36,086 bases of DNA, taken from assembly GCA_019689585.1 (NCBI GenBank), contig JADGHG010000006.1, positions 1 through 36,086 of the forward strand, read 5' to 3'. Shown piece after piece: positions 21,348 to 36,086 of the stretch. Positions within the stretch are counted from its first letter, which is position 1, and every line of letters starts with the position of its first letter. Origin of the DNA: Clostridia bacterium. Its GTDB lineage: Bacteria; Bacillota; Sulfobacillia; RBS10-35; JADGHG01. Position numbers and translations under genes: made by a program. A model generated the notes under the pieces. That model made no database searches and was not told the origin of the DNA. It worked only from the letters and a program-made list of their open reading frames with translations.

Positions 21348-23468
21348 CTACCGCGCCCCTCGCACCCGTCCACGGGTCGCGATCTCCTCGGCGATCGACT
21401 TCGGCACCTCGGCGTAGTGGCTCGGCTCCATCGAGTAGGTGCCGCGCCCCTGCGTCTTCGAGCGCAGGTCGGTCGCGTAGCCGAACATCTCGGCGAGCGG
21501 CACGTGCGCGCGGATCACCTGCAGGCCGCCGCGCCGCTCCATGCCCTCGATGTGGCCGCGCCGCGCGTTCAGGTCGCCGAGCACGTCGCCCATGTACTCC
21601 TCGGGCACCGTGACCTCGACCTTCATGATCGGCTCGAGGATCACCGGCTCCGCCTTCTGCATGGCGGCCTTGAAGGCCATGGCGGACGCGATCTTGAACG
21701 CCATCTCGGACGAGTCGACCTCGTGGTAGGAACCGTCGTAGACGGTCGCGCGCACGTCGATGACCGGGTAGCCGGCGACCGTGCCCGACTCCATCGCCTC
21801 GCGCACGCCGGCCTCGACGGCCGGGATGAACTCCTTCGGGATCACCCCGCCCACGATCTTGCTCTGGAACTCGAAGCCGCCGCCGGGCGCAAGCGGCTCG
21901 AGGCGGAGCCACACGTGGCCGTACTGGCCGTGGCCGCCCGTCTGCCGCACGTAGCGCCCCTCCGCCTCCGCCGGCTTGCGGATCGTCTCGCGATACGCGA
22001 CCTGGGGCTTGCCGACGTTCGCCTGCACCTTGAACTCGCGCAGGAGCCGGTCGACGATGATCTCGAGGTGCAGCTCGCCCATCCCCGAGATGATCGTCTG
22101 GCCCGTCTCGGGATCGGTGTGGACGCGGAACGTCGGGTCCTCCTCGGCGAGCTTGGCGAGCGACTCGCCCATCTTGTCCATGTCGGCCTGCGTCTTCGGC
22201 TCGATGGCGACCGAGATCACCGGCTCGGGGAAGTCCATCGCCTCGAGCACGATCGGCGCCGACTCGTCGCAGAGCGTGTCGCCGGTCGTCGTCACCTTGA
22301 GCCCTACGGCGGCCGCGATGTCGCCCGTCGCGACCTCGTCGACGTCCTCGCGGTGGTTGGCGTGCATGAAGAGGAGCCGGCTCACGCGCTCGCGCCGGCG
22401 ACGGTTGGCGTTATAGATGTAGGAACCCGCCCGCAGCGTGCCCGAGTAGACGCGGAAGAACGTCAGCTTGCCGACGTAGGGATCGGTCGCGATCTTGAAG
22501 GCGAGCGCCGCGAACGGCTCCCCGTCGTCGACCTGCCGCAGGCGCTCCTCGCCCGTGTCGGGGTCGCTGCCGCGGACGGCAGGGATGTCGAGGGGTGAAG
22601 GCAGGTAGTGGACGACGGCGTCGAGGAGCGGCTGCACGCCCTTGTTCCGGTACGACGAGCCGCAGAGGACGGGGACGAGCTTCAGGCCGACCGTCCCCGC
22701 CCGCAAGCCGCGGCGGATCTCCTCGGGCGTGAGCTCGCCCCCCTCGAGGTACCGCTCGAGGAGCGCGTCGTCCATCTCGGCGGCCGCCTCGATCATGCGC
22801 TCGCGCCAGGTCGCGACCGTCCCGCGCAGCTCCTCGGGGACGTCCGTCTCCTCGCTGCGCGTGCCGAGGTCGTCGACGTAGCGGATCGCCTTCTGCGTCA
22901 CGAGGTCGACGACGCCGACGAACGTGTCTTCCTTGCCGATCGGCACCTGGACCGGCACGGCGCGGGCGCCGAGCCGATGGCGGATCTCCTCGACGACGGC
23001 GAAGAAGTCGGCGCCGACCGTGTCCATCTTGTTCACGTAGGCGATGCGCGGCACGCGGTAGCGGTCGGCCTGGCGCCAGACCGTCTCGGACTGCGGCTCG
23101 ACGCCGTCTTTGGCGGAAAAGATGGCGATGACGCCGTCGAGCACCCGCAGCGAGCGCTCCACCTCGACCGTGAAGTCCACGTGGCCGGGAGTGTCGATGA
23201 TGTTGATGCGGTGGTCCTTCCAGAAGCAGGTCGTGGCGGCCGACGTGATCGTGATGCCGCGCTCCTGCTCTTGGACCATCCAGTCCATCGTGGCGGCGCC
23301 CTCGTCGACTTCGCCGATCTTGTGGACCCGCCCCGTGTAGAAGAGGATCCGCTCGGTCGTCGTCGTCTTGCCGGCGTCGATGTGGGCGGAGATGCCGATG
23401 TTGCGGTACCGCTCAAGCGGCACGGCGCGGCGCACCTCTGTCGCCTCTCCCTGCGAAGCCGCGGGCAT
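21348..23468 (-). CDS. fusA: Elongation factor G
   Basis: [83 protein letters not shown]. Confidence 0.99.
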   Translation of the reverse strand: MPAASQGEATEVRRAVPLERYRNIGISAHIDAGKTTTTERILFYTGRVHKIGEVDEGAATMDWMVQEQERGITITSAATTCFWKDHRINIIDTPGHVDFTVEVERSLRVLDGVIAIFSAKDGVEPQSETVWRQADRYRVPRIAYVNKMDTVGADFFAVVEEIRHRLGARAVPVQVPIGKEDTFVGVVDLVTQKAIRYVDDLGTRSEETDVPEELRGTVATWRERMIEAAAEMDDALLERYLEGGELTPEEIRRGLRAGTVGLKLVPVLCGSSYRNKGVQPLLDAVVHYLPSPLDIPAVRGSDPDTGEERLRQVDDGEPFAALAFKIATDPYVGKLTFFRVYSGTLRAGSYIYNANRRRRERVSRLLFMHANHREDVDEVATGDIAAAVGLKVTTTGDTLCDESAPIVLEAMDFPEPVISVAIEPKTQADMDKMGESLAKLAEEDPTFRVHTDPETGQTIISGMGELHLEIIVDRLLREFKVQANVGKPQVAYRETIRKPAEAEGRYVRQTGGHGQYGHVWLRLEPLAPGGGFEFQSKIVGGVIPKEFIPAVEAGVREAMESGTVAGYPVIDVRATVYDGSYHEVDSSEMAFKIASAMAFKAAMQKAEPVILEPIMKVEVTVPEEYMGDVLGDLNARRGHIEGMERRGGLQVIRAHVPLAEMFGYATDLRSKTQGRGTYSMEPSHYAEVPKSIAEEIATRGRVRGAR

Positions 23469-23495
23469 CGTGCGCGACCTCCCTTCGGATCCCCT

Positions 23496-23966
23496 CTACC
23501 AGCGGTAGTGTGCGAAGGCGCGGTTGGCCTCCGCCATGCGATGCATCTCTTCCTTGCGGCGCACGGCGCCGCCGGCGTTGTTGGCGGCGTCCATGATCTC
23601 GTTGGCCAGCCGCACGGCCATCGTGCGCTCGCTCCTCTGGCGCGCCTCCTGCACGATCCAGCGGAGCGCCAGCGAGAGCCGGCGCTCGGGGCGCACCTCG
23701 ACCGGCACCTGGTAGGTCGCGCCGCCCACGCGGCGCGGCCGGACCTCGACCATCGGCGAGGCGTTGCGCACGGCCTGCTCGAGGACCTCGACCGGGTGGC
23801 GGCGCAGCCGCTCCTCGACGAGCCCGAGCGCCCGGTACAGGATGCGCTGGGCGAGCGCCTTCTTGCCGTCGCGCATCACCTTGTTCGCGAGCCGGCTCAC
23901 GAGCTCGTTCCCGTAGACCGGGTCGGGCGCGATGACGCGGCGCTCCACACGCCCCTTGCGCGGCAC
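23496..23966 (-). CDS. rpsG: 30S ribosomal protein S7
   Basis: [60 protein letters not shown]. Confidence 0.98.
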   Translation of the reverse strand: MPRKGRVERRVIAPDPVYGNELVSRLANKVMRDGKKALAQRILYRALGLVEERLRRHPVEVLEQAVRNASPMVEVRPRRVGGATYQVPVEVRPERRLSLALRWIVQEARQRSERTMAVRLANEIMDAANNAGGAVRRKEEMHRMAEANRAFAHYRW

Positions 23967-23982
23967 GGCCCTCTCCGCCTCC

Positions 23983-24357
23983 CTAGCCCTTCGGCTGCTT
24001 GGCGCCGTACTTCGACCGGCCCTGGCGCCGCTTCTCGACGCCGGCCGCGTCGAGCGTGCCCCGGATGATGTGGTAGCGCACGCCCGGCAGGTCGGGCACG
24101 CGGCCGCCGCGCACGAGCACGACCGAGTGCTCCTGGAGGTTGTGCCCCTCGCCGGGGATGTAGGCCGTCACCTCGACGCCGTTCGTGAGCCGGACCCGCG
24201 CCACCTTGCGCAGAGCCGAGTTCGGCTTCTTCGGCGTCACCGTCTTCACGACCGTGCAGACGCCGCGCCGCTGCGGGTTGCCGCGGAGCGCCGGCGCCTT
24301 GGACTTCGCGCCCACCGGCCGGCGGGCGCGCCGGATCAGCTGGTTGACGGTCGGCAT
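23983..24357 (-). CDS. rpsL: 30S ribosomal protein S12
   Basis: [87 protein letters not shown]. Confidence 0.98.
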   Translation of the reverse strand: MPTVNQLIRRARRPVGAKSKAPALRGNPQRRGVCTVVKTVTPKKPNSALRKVARVRLTNGVEVTAYIPGEGHNLQEHSVVLVRGGRVPDLPGVRYHIIRGTLDAAGVEKRRQGRSKYGAKQPKG

Positions 24358-24412
24358 CGGTCCGGCGATCTCTCCTCCGTCGAGCGTGTCGCCCGCTCCG
24401 CGCGGGCCCGGC

Positions 24413-24679
24413 TCAGCCCGCCTCGCCCGTCTTGAGCACGGCCGCCGCCGAGGCTCCGACCTCGATCCCGCAGGCGCGGCCGAGCTCGGCCATCGCCTCG
24501 ACCTCGACGATCGGCACCCCGCGGTCACGGCAGAGCGCAAGGAGCTCGGACACGACCGCGCGGTCGGCGTCCTTCGCCACGTACACGAGGAGCGCCGCTC
24601 CCCGCTGTACGGACTTCGTCGTCTGCTTCACGCCGACCGTGCGCCGTCGGGCGTCCTTGAGCCGGTCGTCCGATATCAC
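24413..24679 (-). CDS. L7Ae/L30e-family ribosomal protein (YbxF-like)
   Basis: [81 protein letters not shown]. Start placed at GTG 24679 (SD-like GGGTGA upstream); ORF track start is 24700. Confidence 0.9.
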   Translation of the reverse strand: MISDDRLKDARRRTVGVKQTTKSVQRGAALLVYVAKDADRAVVSELLALCRDRGVPIVEVEAMAELGRACGIEVGASAAAVLKTGEAG

Positions 24680-24710
24680 GCGCAGGTCACCCGGACGCAC
24701 GCACCCGTGT

Positions 24711-24740
24711 ATTCTAGAGCCCCGTTTTCCGGCATGTCAA
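24711..24740 (-). promoter_or_regulatory. Predicted sigma-A-type promoter upstream of the L7Ae-rpsL-rpsG-fusA-tuf segment
   Basis: Minus strand TTGACA (24740-24735), 18-nt spacer, TAGAAT (24716-24711) in the rpoC/L7Ae intergenic gap. Confidence 0.75.
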
Positions 24741-24755
24741 CGCGAAGGCGCGGCC

Positions 24756-32047
<7,292 letters not shown>

Positions 32048-32106
32048 TCGCTCACGCTCCTTGACGGGAGATTGGGACGGCCCTCCACGCAATACGGCAA
32101 GACGGC

Positions 32107-32135
32107 ATCATAGCACAGGCGAGGCTCATCTGCAA
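32107..32135 (-). promoter_or_regulatory. Predicted extended -10 promoter upstream of rpoB
   Basis: Minus strand TTGCAG (32135-32130), 17-nt spacer ending TGC, TATGAT (32112-32107) in the rplL-rpoB intergenic region. Confidence 0.7.
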
Positions 32136-32144
32136 AGCAACGCA

Positions 32145-32181
32145 GGACCCAACCGGGCGCTCTCCGCGCCTGGTCGGGTCC
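32145..32181 (-). terminator. Hairpin in rplL-rpoB intergenic region, possible attenuator/terminator
   Basis: GGACCCGACCAGGCGC-GGAGA-GCGCCCGGTTGGGTCC forms a near-complete 16-bp stem; no clean T tract, so function uncertain. Confidence 0.55.
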
Positions 32182-32230
32182 CACCGTCGCGTAGCCGGGC
32201 CGGCCGCCGGGCCGCCCTCGTTTTGGGCGC

Positions 32231-32617
32231 CTACTTGATCTCGACGGTCGCGCCCACCTCGGCGAGCTTCGCCTTGATCTGCTCGGCCTCCTGCTTCGAG
32301 ACCTTCTCCTTGACCGGCTTCGGCGCCGCGTCGACGAGGTCCTTGGCCTCCTTCAGCCCGAGGCCCGTGATCTCCCGCACGACCTTGATCACCTGGATCT
32401 TCTTGTCCCCGGCCGAAGCGAGGATGACGTCGAACTCCGTCTGCTCCTCGGCCTCGGCCTGGGCCGGCGCCGCCGCCGGCCCCGCGACGGCCGGCACGGC
32501 CACGGCCGCCTGGGCCGAGACGCCGAACTTCTCCTCGAACTGCTTGACGAGCTCCGAGAGCTCGAGGACCGACATGCCCTCGACGATCTCGAGCACCTGC
32601 TCGACCTTGCTCGCCAT
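32231..32617 (-). CDS. rplL: 50S ribosomal protein L7/L12
   Basis: [75 protein letters not shown]. Confidence 0.98.
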   Translation of the reverse strand: MASKVEQVLEIVEGMSVLELSELVKQFEEKFGVSAQAAVAVPAVAGPAAAPAQAEAEEQTEFDVILASAGDKKIQVIKVVREITGLGLKEAKDLVDAAPKPVKEKVSKQEAEQIKAKLAEVGATVEIK

Positions 32618-32669
32618 CTGCCTTCCCCCTTCCGAAGCTCCTCCGGACCGCGCGCCCTGGGGCCCCCGC

Positions 32670-33224
32670 CTAGGCGCCCTGGGCGCCCTCCGCCTGGGCC
32701 CGCGCCCTCGCGAGGGCGTCGAGCGCCGTGGCCAAGCCTTGCATCGGCGCGCGCAGGACCGTGGCGAGCCGCGCCAGCGGCGCCGCCAGGCCCGCCGCCA
32801 CGCGTGCGAAGAGCACCTCGCGCGGCGGCAGCTCCGCCACCTCGCGCACGAGCTCCGCCCCGATCGGCCGCCCCTCGAGGACCCCCGCCTTCAGCGTCAG
32901 CTGGGGGTGCTCCCGGGCGAACTGGGCCAGGACCCTGGCCGGCGCCACCGGGTCCTCGGCCGAGAGCGCGAGCGAGGTCGGCCCGGCGAGGTAGGCCTCG
33001 AGGTCCGAAAGACCGGCCTTGGCGGCGGCGAGCCGGAGGAGCGTGTTCTTCACGACCCGGTACTCGACGCCCGCCTGGCGGAGCCTCTTGCGGAGCTCCG
33101 TATCCTCGGCGACTGTGAGCCCGCGGAAGTCGGCCAGCACGGCCGCGCGCGCCCGGCCGAGCCGGCCCGCGAGCTCCTCGACCTCGCGCTCCTTGCGCTC
33201 GCGGTTCTTCGAGATGCGCGCCAA
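32670..33224 (-). CDS. rplJ: 50S ribosomal protein L10 (TTG start)
   Basis: [40 protein letters not shown] at 33224 downstream of a GGGGGGTGA SD-like run. Confidence 0.95.
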   Translation of the reverse strand: MARISKNRERKEREVEELAGRLGRARAAVLADFRGLTVAEDTELRKRLRQAGVEYRVVKNTLLRLAAAKAGLSDLEAYLAGPTSLALSAEDPVAPARVLAQFAREHPQLTLKAGVLEGRPIGAELVREVAELPPREVLFARVAAGLAAPLARLATVLRAPMQGLATALDALARARAQAEGAQGA

Positions 33225-33241
33225 CCCATCACCCCCCGGGC

Positions 33242-33272
33242 AAACGAAAACCTCCCCGCAGACCCGGGGAGG
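33242..33272 (-). terminator. Intrinsic terminator of the L10 leader
   Basis: Minus strand CCTCCCCG-GGTCTG-CGGGGAGG followed by TTTTCGTTT. Confidence 0.85.
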
Positions 33273-33390
33273 CAGCCCGACCGCGCGCCGCCATGGGCGC
33301 GCGGACCGGTCGGTCGCCTCGGCAGGCGCCCCGCCCGCGGGGACTTACGCGGCGGTCTCCCCCGCCGCACCTGCGGTCTGCGGCGTATGC
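33242..33390 (-). ncRNA. Ribosomal protein L10 leader (autoregulatory attenuator)
   Basis: Between rplA and rplJ; contains GCAGACCGCAGGTGCGGCGGG..GTAAGTCCCC..GCGCCTGCCGAGG, resembling the L10 leader core, followed by an intrinsic terminator. Confidence 0.85.
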
Positions 33391-33402
33391 AGTTCGCGAA
33401 GG

Positions 33403-33431
33403 ATGGTACCGCGGGCGAAGCCGCCCGTAAA
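33403..33431 (-). promoter_or_regulatory. Candidate promoter upstream of L10 leader/rplJL
   Basis: Minus strand TTTACG (33431-33426), 17-nt spacer, TACCAT (33408-33403); 4/6 matches to each hexamer. Confidence 0.4.
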
Positions 33432-33448
33432 GCGCCCTGCCGGTCCGG

Positions 33449-34144
33449 CTACGCGACGAGCCGCGCCGGGTTCAGCCGGATGCCGGGTCCCATCGTCGAG
33501 GAGACGGTGACCGAGCGCAGGTACTGGCCCTTCGCGGCCGCCGGCCGCGCCCGCACGAGCGCCTCGATGAGGGCCGCCAGGTTCTCGGCCAGCTGGGCCG
33601 GCTCGAACGAGGCCTTGCCGATCGGCACGTGCACGATGCCGAAGCGGTCGGTGCGGAACTCGACCTTGCCGGCCTTGATCTCGCGGACGGCCTGGGCGAC
33701 CTCGAACGTCACCGTGCCCGCCTTCGGGTTCGGCATCAGGCCGCGCGGGCCCAGGATGCGCCCGAGGCGACCGACGGCGCCCATCATGTCGGGCGTCGCC
33801 ACCGAGACATCGAAGTCGAGCCAGCCGCCCTGGATGCGGGCGACGAGCTCCTCGGCGCCGACGACGTCGGCGCCGGCCGCCTCGGCCTCCTTGGCCTTGT
33901 CGCCCTTCGCGAAGACGACGACCCGCACCGGCTTCCCCAGCCCGTGGGGCAAGGTCACCGCGCCCCGCACCATCTGGTCGGCGTGGCGCGGGTCGACGCC
34001 GAGCCGCACGGCCGCCTCGACCGTCTCGTCGAAGCGGGCCGAGGCGAGCTGCTTCAGGACCGTCATCGCGTCGACCACGTTGTCGTAGGGTTCGCGCGCC
34101 ACCGATTTGAGCGCGTCGGTATACCGCTTTCCGTGCTTCGCCAC
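33449..34144 (-). CDS. rplA: 50S ribosomal protein L1
   Basis: [69 protein letters not shown]. Confidence 0.98.
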   Translation of the reverse strand: MAKHGKRYTDALKSVAREPYDNVVDAMTVLKQLASARFDETVEAAVRLGVDPRHADQMVRGAVTLPHGLGKPVRVVVFAKGDKAKEAEAAGADVVGAEELVARIQGGWLDFDVSVATPDMMGAVGRLGRILGPRGLMPNPKAGTVTFEVAQAVREIKAGKVEFRTDRFGIVHVPIGKASFEPAQLAENLAALIEALVRARPAAAKGQYLRSVTVSSTMGPGIRLNPARLVA

Positions 34145-34173
34145 GTCCCCACCCCCCGCCGGCTGGGCCCGGC

Positions 34174-34596
34174 CTAGACGACCTCGATGCCCATGCTGCG
34201 CGCCGTGCCCATGACCATGCGCTCGGCCGCCTCGAGGTCGGCCGCGTTCAAGTCCGGCATCTTGAGCCGCGCGATCTCCCGCACCTTGTCGCGCGTCACC
34301 CGGCCGACCTTCTGGCGGTTCGGCACGCCGGACCCCTTCTCGAGCCCGGCCGCCTTCATGAGCAGCACGGCCGCGGGCGGCGTCTTCAGCACGAACTCGT
34401 ACGAGCGGTCGTGGTAGATCGTCATCTGGATCGGGATGATCATCCCGACCTGGTCCTGGGTGCGCTCGTTGAACTCCTTCGTGAACTGGGCCAGGTTGAT
34501 GCCGTGCGGACCGAGCACGGTGGCGACCGGCGGCGCCGGCGTCGCCCTCCCGGCCGGCAGCTGCAACTTGACCTGCGCGACGATCCGCTTGGCCAC
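34174..34596 (-). CDS. rplK: 50S ribosomal protein L11
   Basis: [78 protein letters not shown]. Confidence 0.98.
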   Translation of the reverse strand: MAKRIVAQVKLQLPAGRATPAPPVATVLGPHGINLAQFTKEFNERTQDQVGMIIPIQMTIYHDRSYEFVLKTPPAAVLLMKAAGLEKGSGVPNRQKVGRVTRDKVREIARLKMPDLNAADLEAAERMVMGTARSMGIEVV

Positions 34597-34609
34597 GCCG
34601 CCGTCCCCC

Positions 34610-35365
34610 CTAGAGCTTCTCGACCTGCGTGAAGTCGAGCTCGAGCGGCGTCTCCCGCCCGAACATCGACACGAACACGCGCAGCTTGCCGCGCTCGACG
34701 TCGATCTGGTCGATGACGCCGATGAACCCGTCGAACGGGCCCGAGCGGACGCGGATGTTCTGGCCGACCTCGAGGTCGATGCGCGGCTTGGGCTTGGGCC
34801 GCGGCGCCTCCTCCTCGAGGAGGCCCATCTGGCGGAGGATCTGGCGGACCTCCTCCTCGGCGAGCGGCGTCGGCTTCGAGCCCGAGCCGACGAAGCCCGT
34901 GACGCCCGGGGTGTTGCGCACGACGTACCACGAGTCGTCCGTCATCACCATCTCGACGAGCACGTACCCGGGGAAGATCTTGCGCTGCACCGTGCGGCGG
35001 CGGCCGTCGCGGATCTCGATGGCCTCCTCCATCGGCACGAGCACGTTGAAGATCTTGTCGCCCATGTTCATCGAGTGGACGCGCTTCTCGAGGTTGGCCT
35101 TGACCTTGTTCTCGTACCCCGAGTACGTGTGGATGACGAACCAGTCGGCGCCGGCCTTCTTGCGGAGGAGCTCCTTGGCCTCGCCGGCCGCCTCGCCCTC
35201 CTCGGCGCCCGCGCCCTCGGCCCGAGCCTCCGCAGCGGCGGTCGCCGTGCCCCCCGCGGCCGCGTCGGCGGCTTCGTCCACAGGGCTCGCCGCGGCGCGC
35301 GCCTCGAACGCCGCCTCGACCGTCGCCTGCGCGACCTTGGCCGTCGTGTCGCTCTTTCGGGCCAT
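34610..35365 (-). CDS. nusG: Transcription termination/antitermination protein NusG with ~73-aa N-terminal extension
   Basis: [73 protein letters not shown]. Confidence 0.97.
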   Translation of the reverse strand: MARKSDTTAKVAQATVEAAFEARAAASPVDEAADAAAGGTATAAAEARAEGAGAEEGEAAGEAKELLRKKAGADWFVIHTYSGYENKVKANLEKRVHSMNMGDKIFNVLVPMEEAIEIRDGRRRTVQRKIFPGYVLVEMVMTDDSWYVVRNTPGVTGFVGSGSKPTPLAEEEVRQILRQMGLLEEEAPRPKPKPRIDLEVGQNIRVRSGPFDGFIGVIDQIDVERGKLRVFVSMFGRETPLELDFTQVEKL

Positions 35366-35409
35366 CGGCCTCTCTTCCCCGCCGGGCGGGCGCCTGGGCG
35401 CTCCGCCGG

Positions 35410-35595
35410 TCAGTACTGGACGAGGAGCCCGAGGAGGTACCCCAGGATCTCGTCGAAGATCCAGATGGCGATCGCGACGGCCGCGACCGTCGCCACCACC
35501 ACGCCGGTGTAGACGGCCGTCTCGCGTCGCGTGGGCCAGACGACCTTGCGCATCTCCGTCGCGACCTCGCGGAAGAACTTCGTCAGGCGGCCCAC
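35410..35595 (-). CDS. secE: Preprotein translocase subunit SecE
   Basis: MGRLTKFFREVATEMRKVVWPTRRETAVYTGVVVATVAAVAIAIWIFDEILGYLLGLLVQY. Confidence 0.95.
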   Translation of the reverse strand: MGRLTKFFREVATEMRKVVWPTRRETAVYTGVVVATVAAVAIAIWIFDEILGYLLGLLVQY

Positions 35596-35644
35596 GAAGC
35601 CCAGGGCGACGACCTCTTTCCGGCGGCGAAACGCTTCAGAGATC

Positions 35645-35721
35645 TGGCAGGCCCGGAGGGATTCGAACCCCCAACCCGCGGTTTTGGAGACCGCTGCTCT
35701 ACCAGTTGGAGCTACGGGCCT
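35645..35721 (-). tRNA. tRNA-Trp (anticodon CCA), CCA end encoded
   Basis: AGGCCCG acceptor pairs with CGGGCCT; anticodon stem GCGGT-CTCCAAA-ACCGC; T-loop GGTTCGAATCC; G discriminator followed by CCA. Confidence 0.93.
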
Positions 35722-35749
35722 TCGCTGCGACTATTGTACGCCGTCGGCC

Positions 35750-35902
35750 CTAGCGCGTCTCGCGGTGGACGGTCGCCTGGCGGCAGTACTTGCAGTACTT
35801 GCGGAGCTCGAGACGCGAGTTGTCGCCCGTCTTGCGGCTCCGACTCGTCGTGTAGTTCCTGCGCTTGCACTCGCTGCAGGCGAGGGTCACGATGACCCGC
35901 AC
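35750..35902 (-). CDS. rpmG: 50S ribosomal protein L33 (Zn type)
   Basis: GTG at 35902; manual translation [52 protein letters not shown]-like AGAGGTGGG upstream. Confidence 0.95.
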   Translation of the reverse strand: MRVIVTLACSECKRRNYTTSRSRKTGDNSRLELRKYCKYCRQATVHRETR

Positions 35903-35935
35903 GTCGTCCCACCTCTCGGCGCCTTGGGCCGTGAC

Positions 35936-35964
35936 AACCTACCACGCGGCCCGGCGCCTGTCAA
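35936..35964 (-). promoter_or_regulatory. Predicted sigma-A-type promoter for rpmG-tRNA-Trp-secE-nusG
   Basis: Minus strand TTGACA (35964-35959), 17-nt spacer, TAGGTT (35941-35936). Confidence 0.7.
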
Positions 35965-35987
35965 CGCGCCGAGGCCCCGCGCCCTCG

Positions 35988-36086
<99 letters not shown>

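Noticed and set aside
35722-35749. Separate tRNA-Trp promoter (TACAAT upstream of the tRNA)
   Set aside because: No convincing -35 at the proper spacing; the rpmG promoter upstream is sufficient.

Overview
The window is a single co-directional block of about 36 kb on the minus strand. It carries the fused rpoBC-str-S10-spc-alpha translation superoperon of a very high-GC bacterium. In transcription order (right to left): partial second tuf copy, rpmG, tRNA-Trp(CCA), secE, nusG, rplK, rplA, L10 leader, rplJ, rplL, rpoB, rpoC, L7Ae-family gene, rpsL, rpsG, fusA, tuf, rpsJ, rplC, rplD, rplW, rplB, rpsS, rplV, rpsC, rplP, rpmC, rpsQ, rplN, rplX, rplE, rpsN(Zn type), rpsH, rplF, rplR, rpsE, rplO, secY, adk, map, KOW-domain protein, infA, rpmJ, rpsM, rpsK, rpsD, rpoA, rplQ, ecfA1, ecfA2, ecfT, truA, rplM, rpsI, and a truncated possible cwlD. 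The L7Ae gene between rpoC and rpsL, the KOW gene between map and infA, and the ecfA1-ecfA2-ecfT-truA-rplM-rpsI tail suggest a high-GC Bacillota-like lineage (inference). I see no mobile element, CRISPR array, defence locus or clearly new system. The observations most worth a second look are: tuf has codon usage unlike its neighbours except in its last ~100 bp, which are identical to the second tuf copy; a textbook L10-leader attenuator; several near-consensus sigma-A-type promoters inside the superoperon; no rpmD between rpsE and rplO; an apparent CTG start for ecfA2; and low-complexity charged tails on L22, S3, L29, NusG and RpoB. The left edge (about 1-67) is low-complexity G/C sequence that looks like a contig-end artefact.
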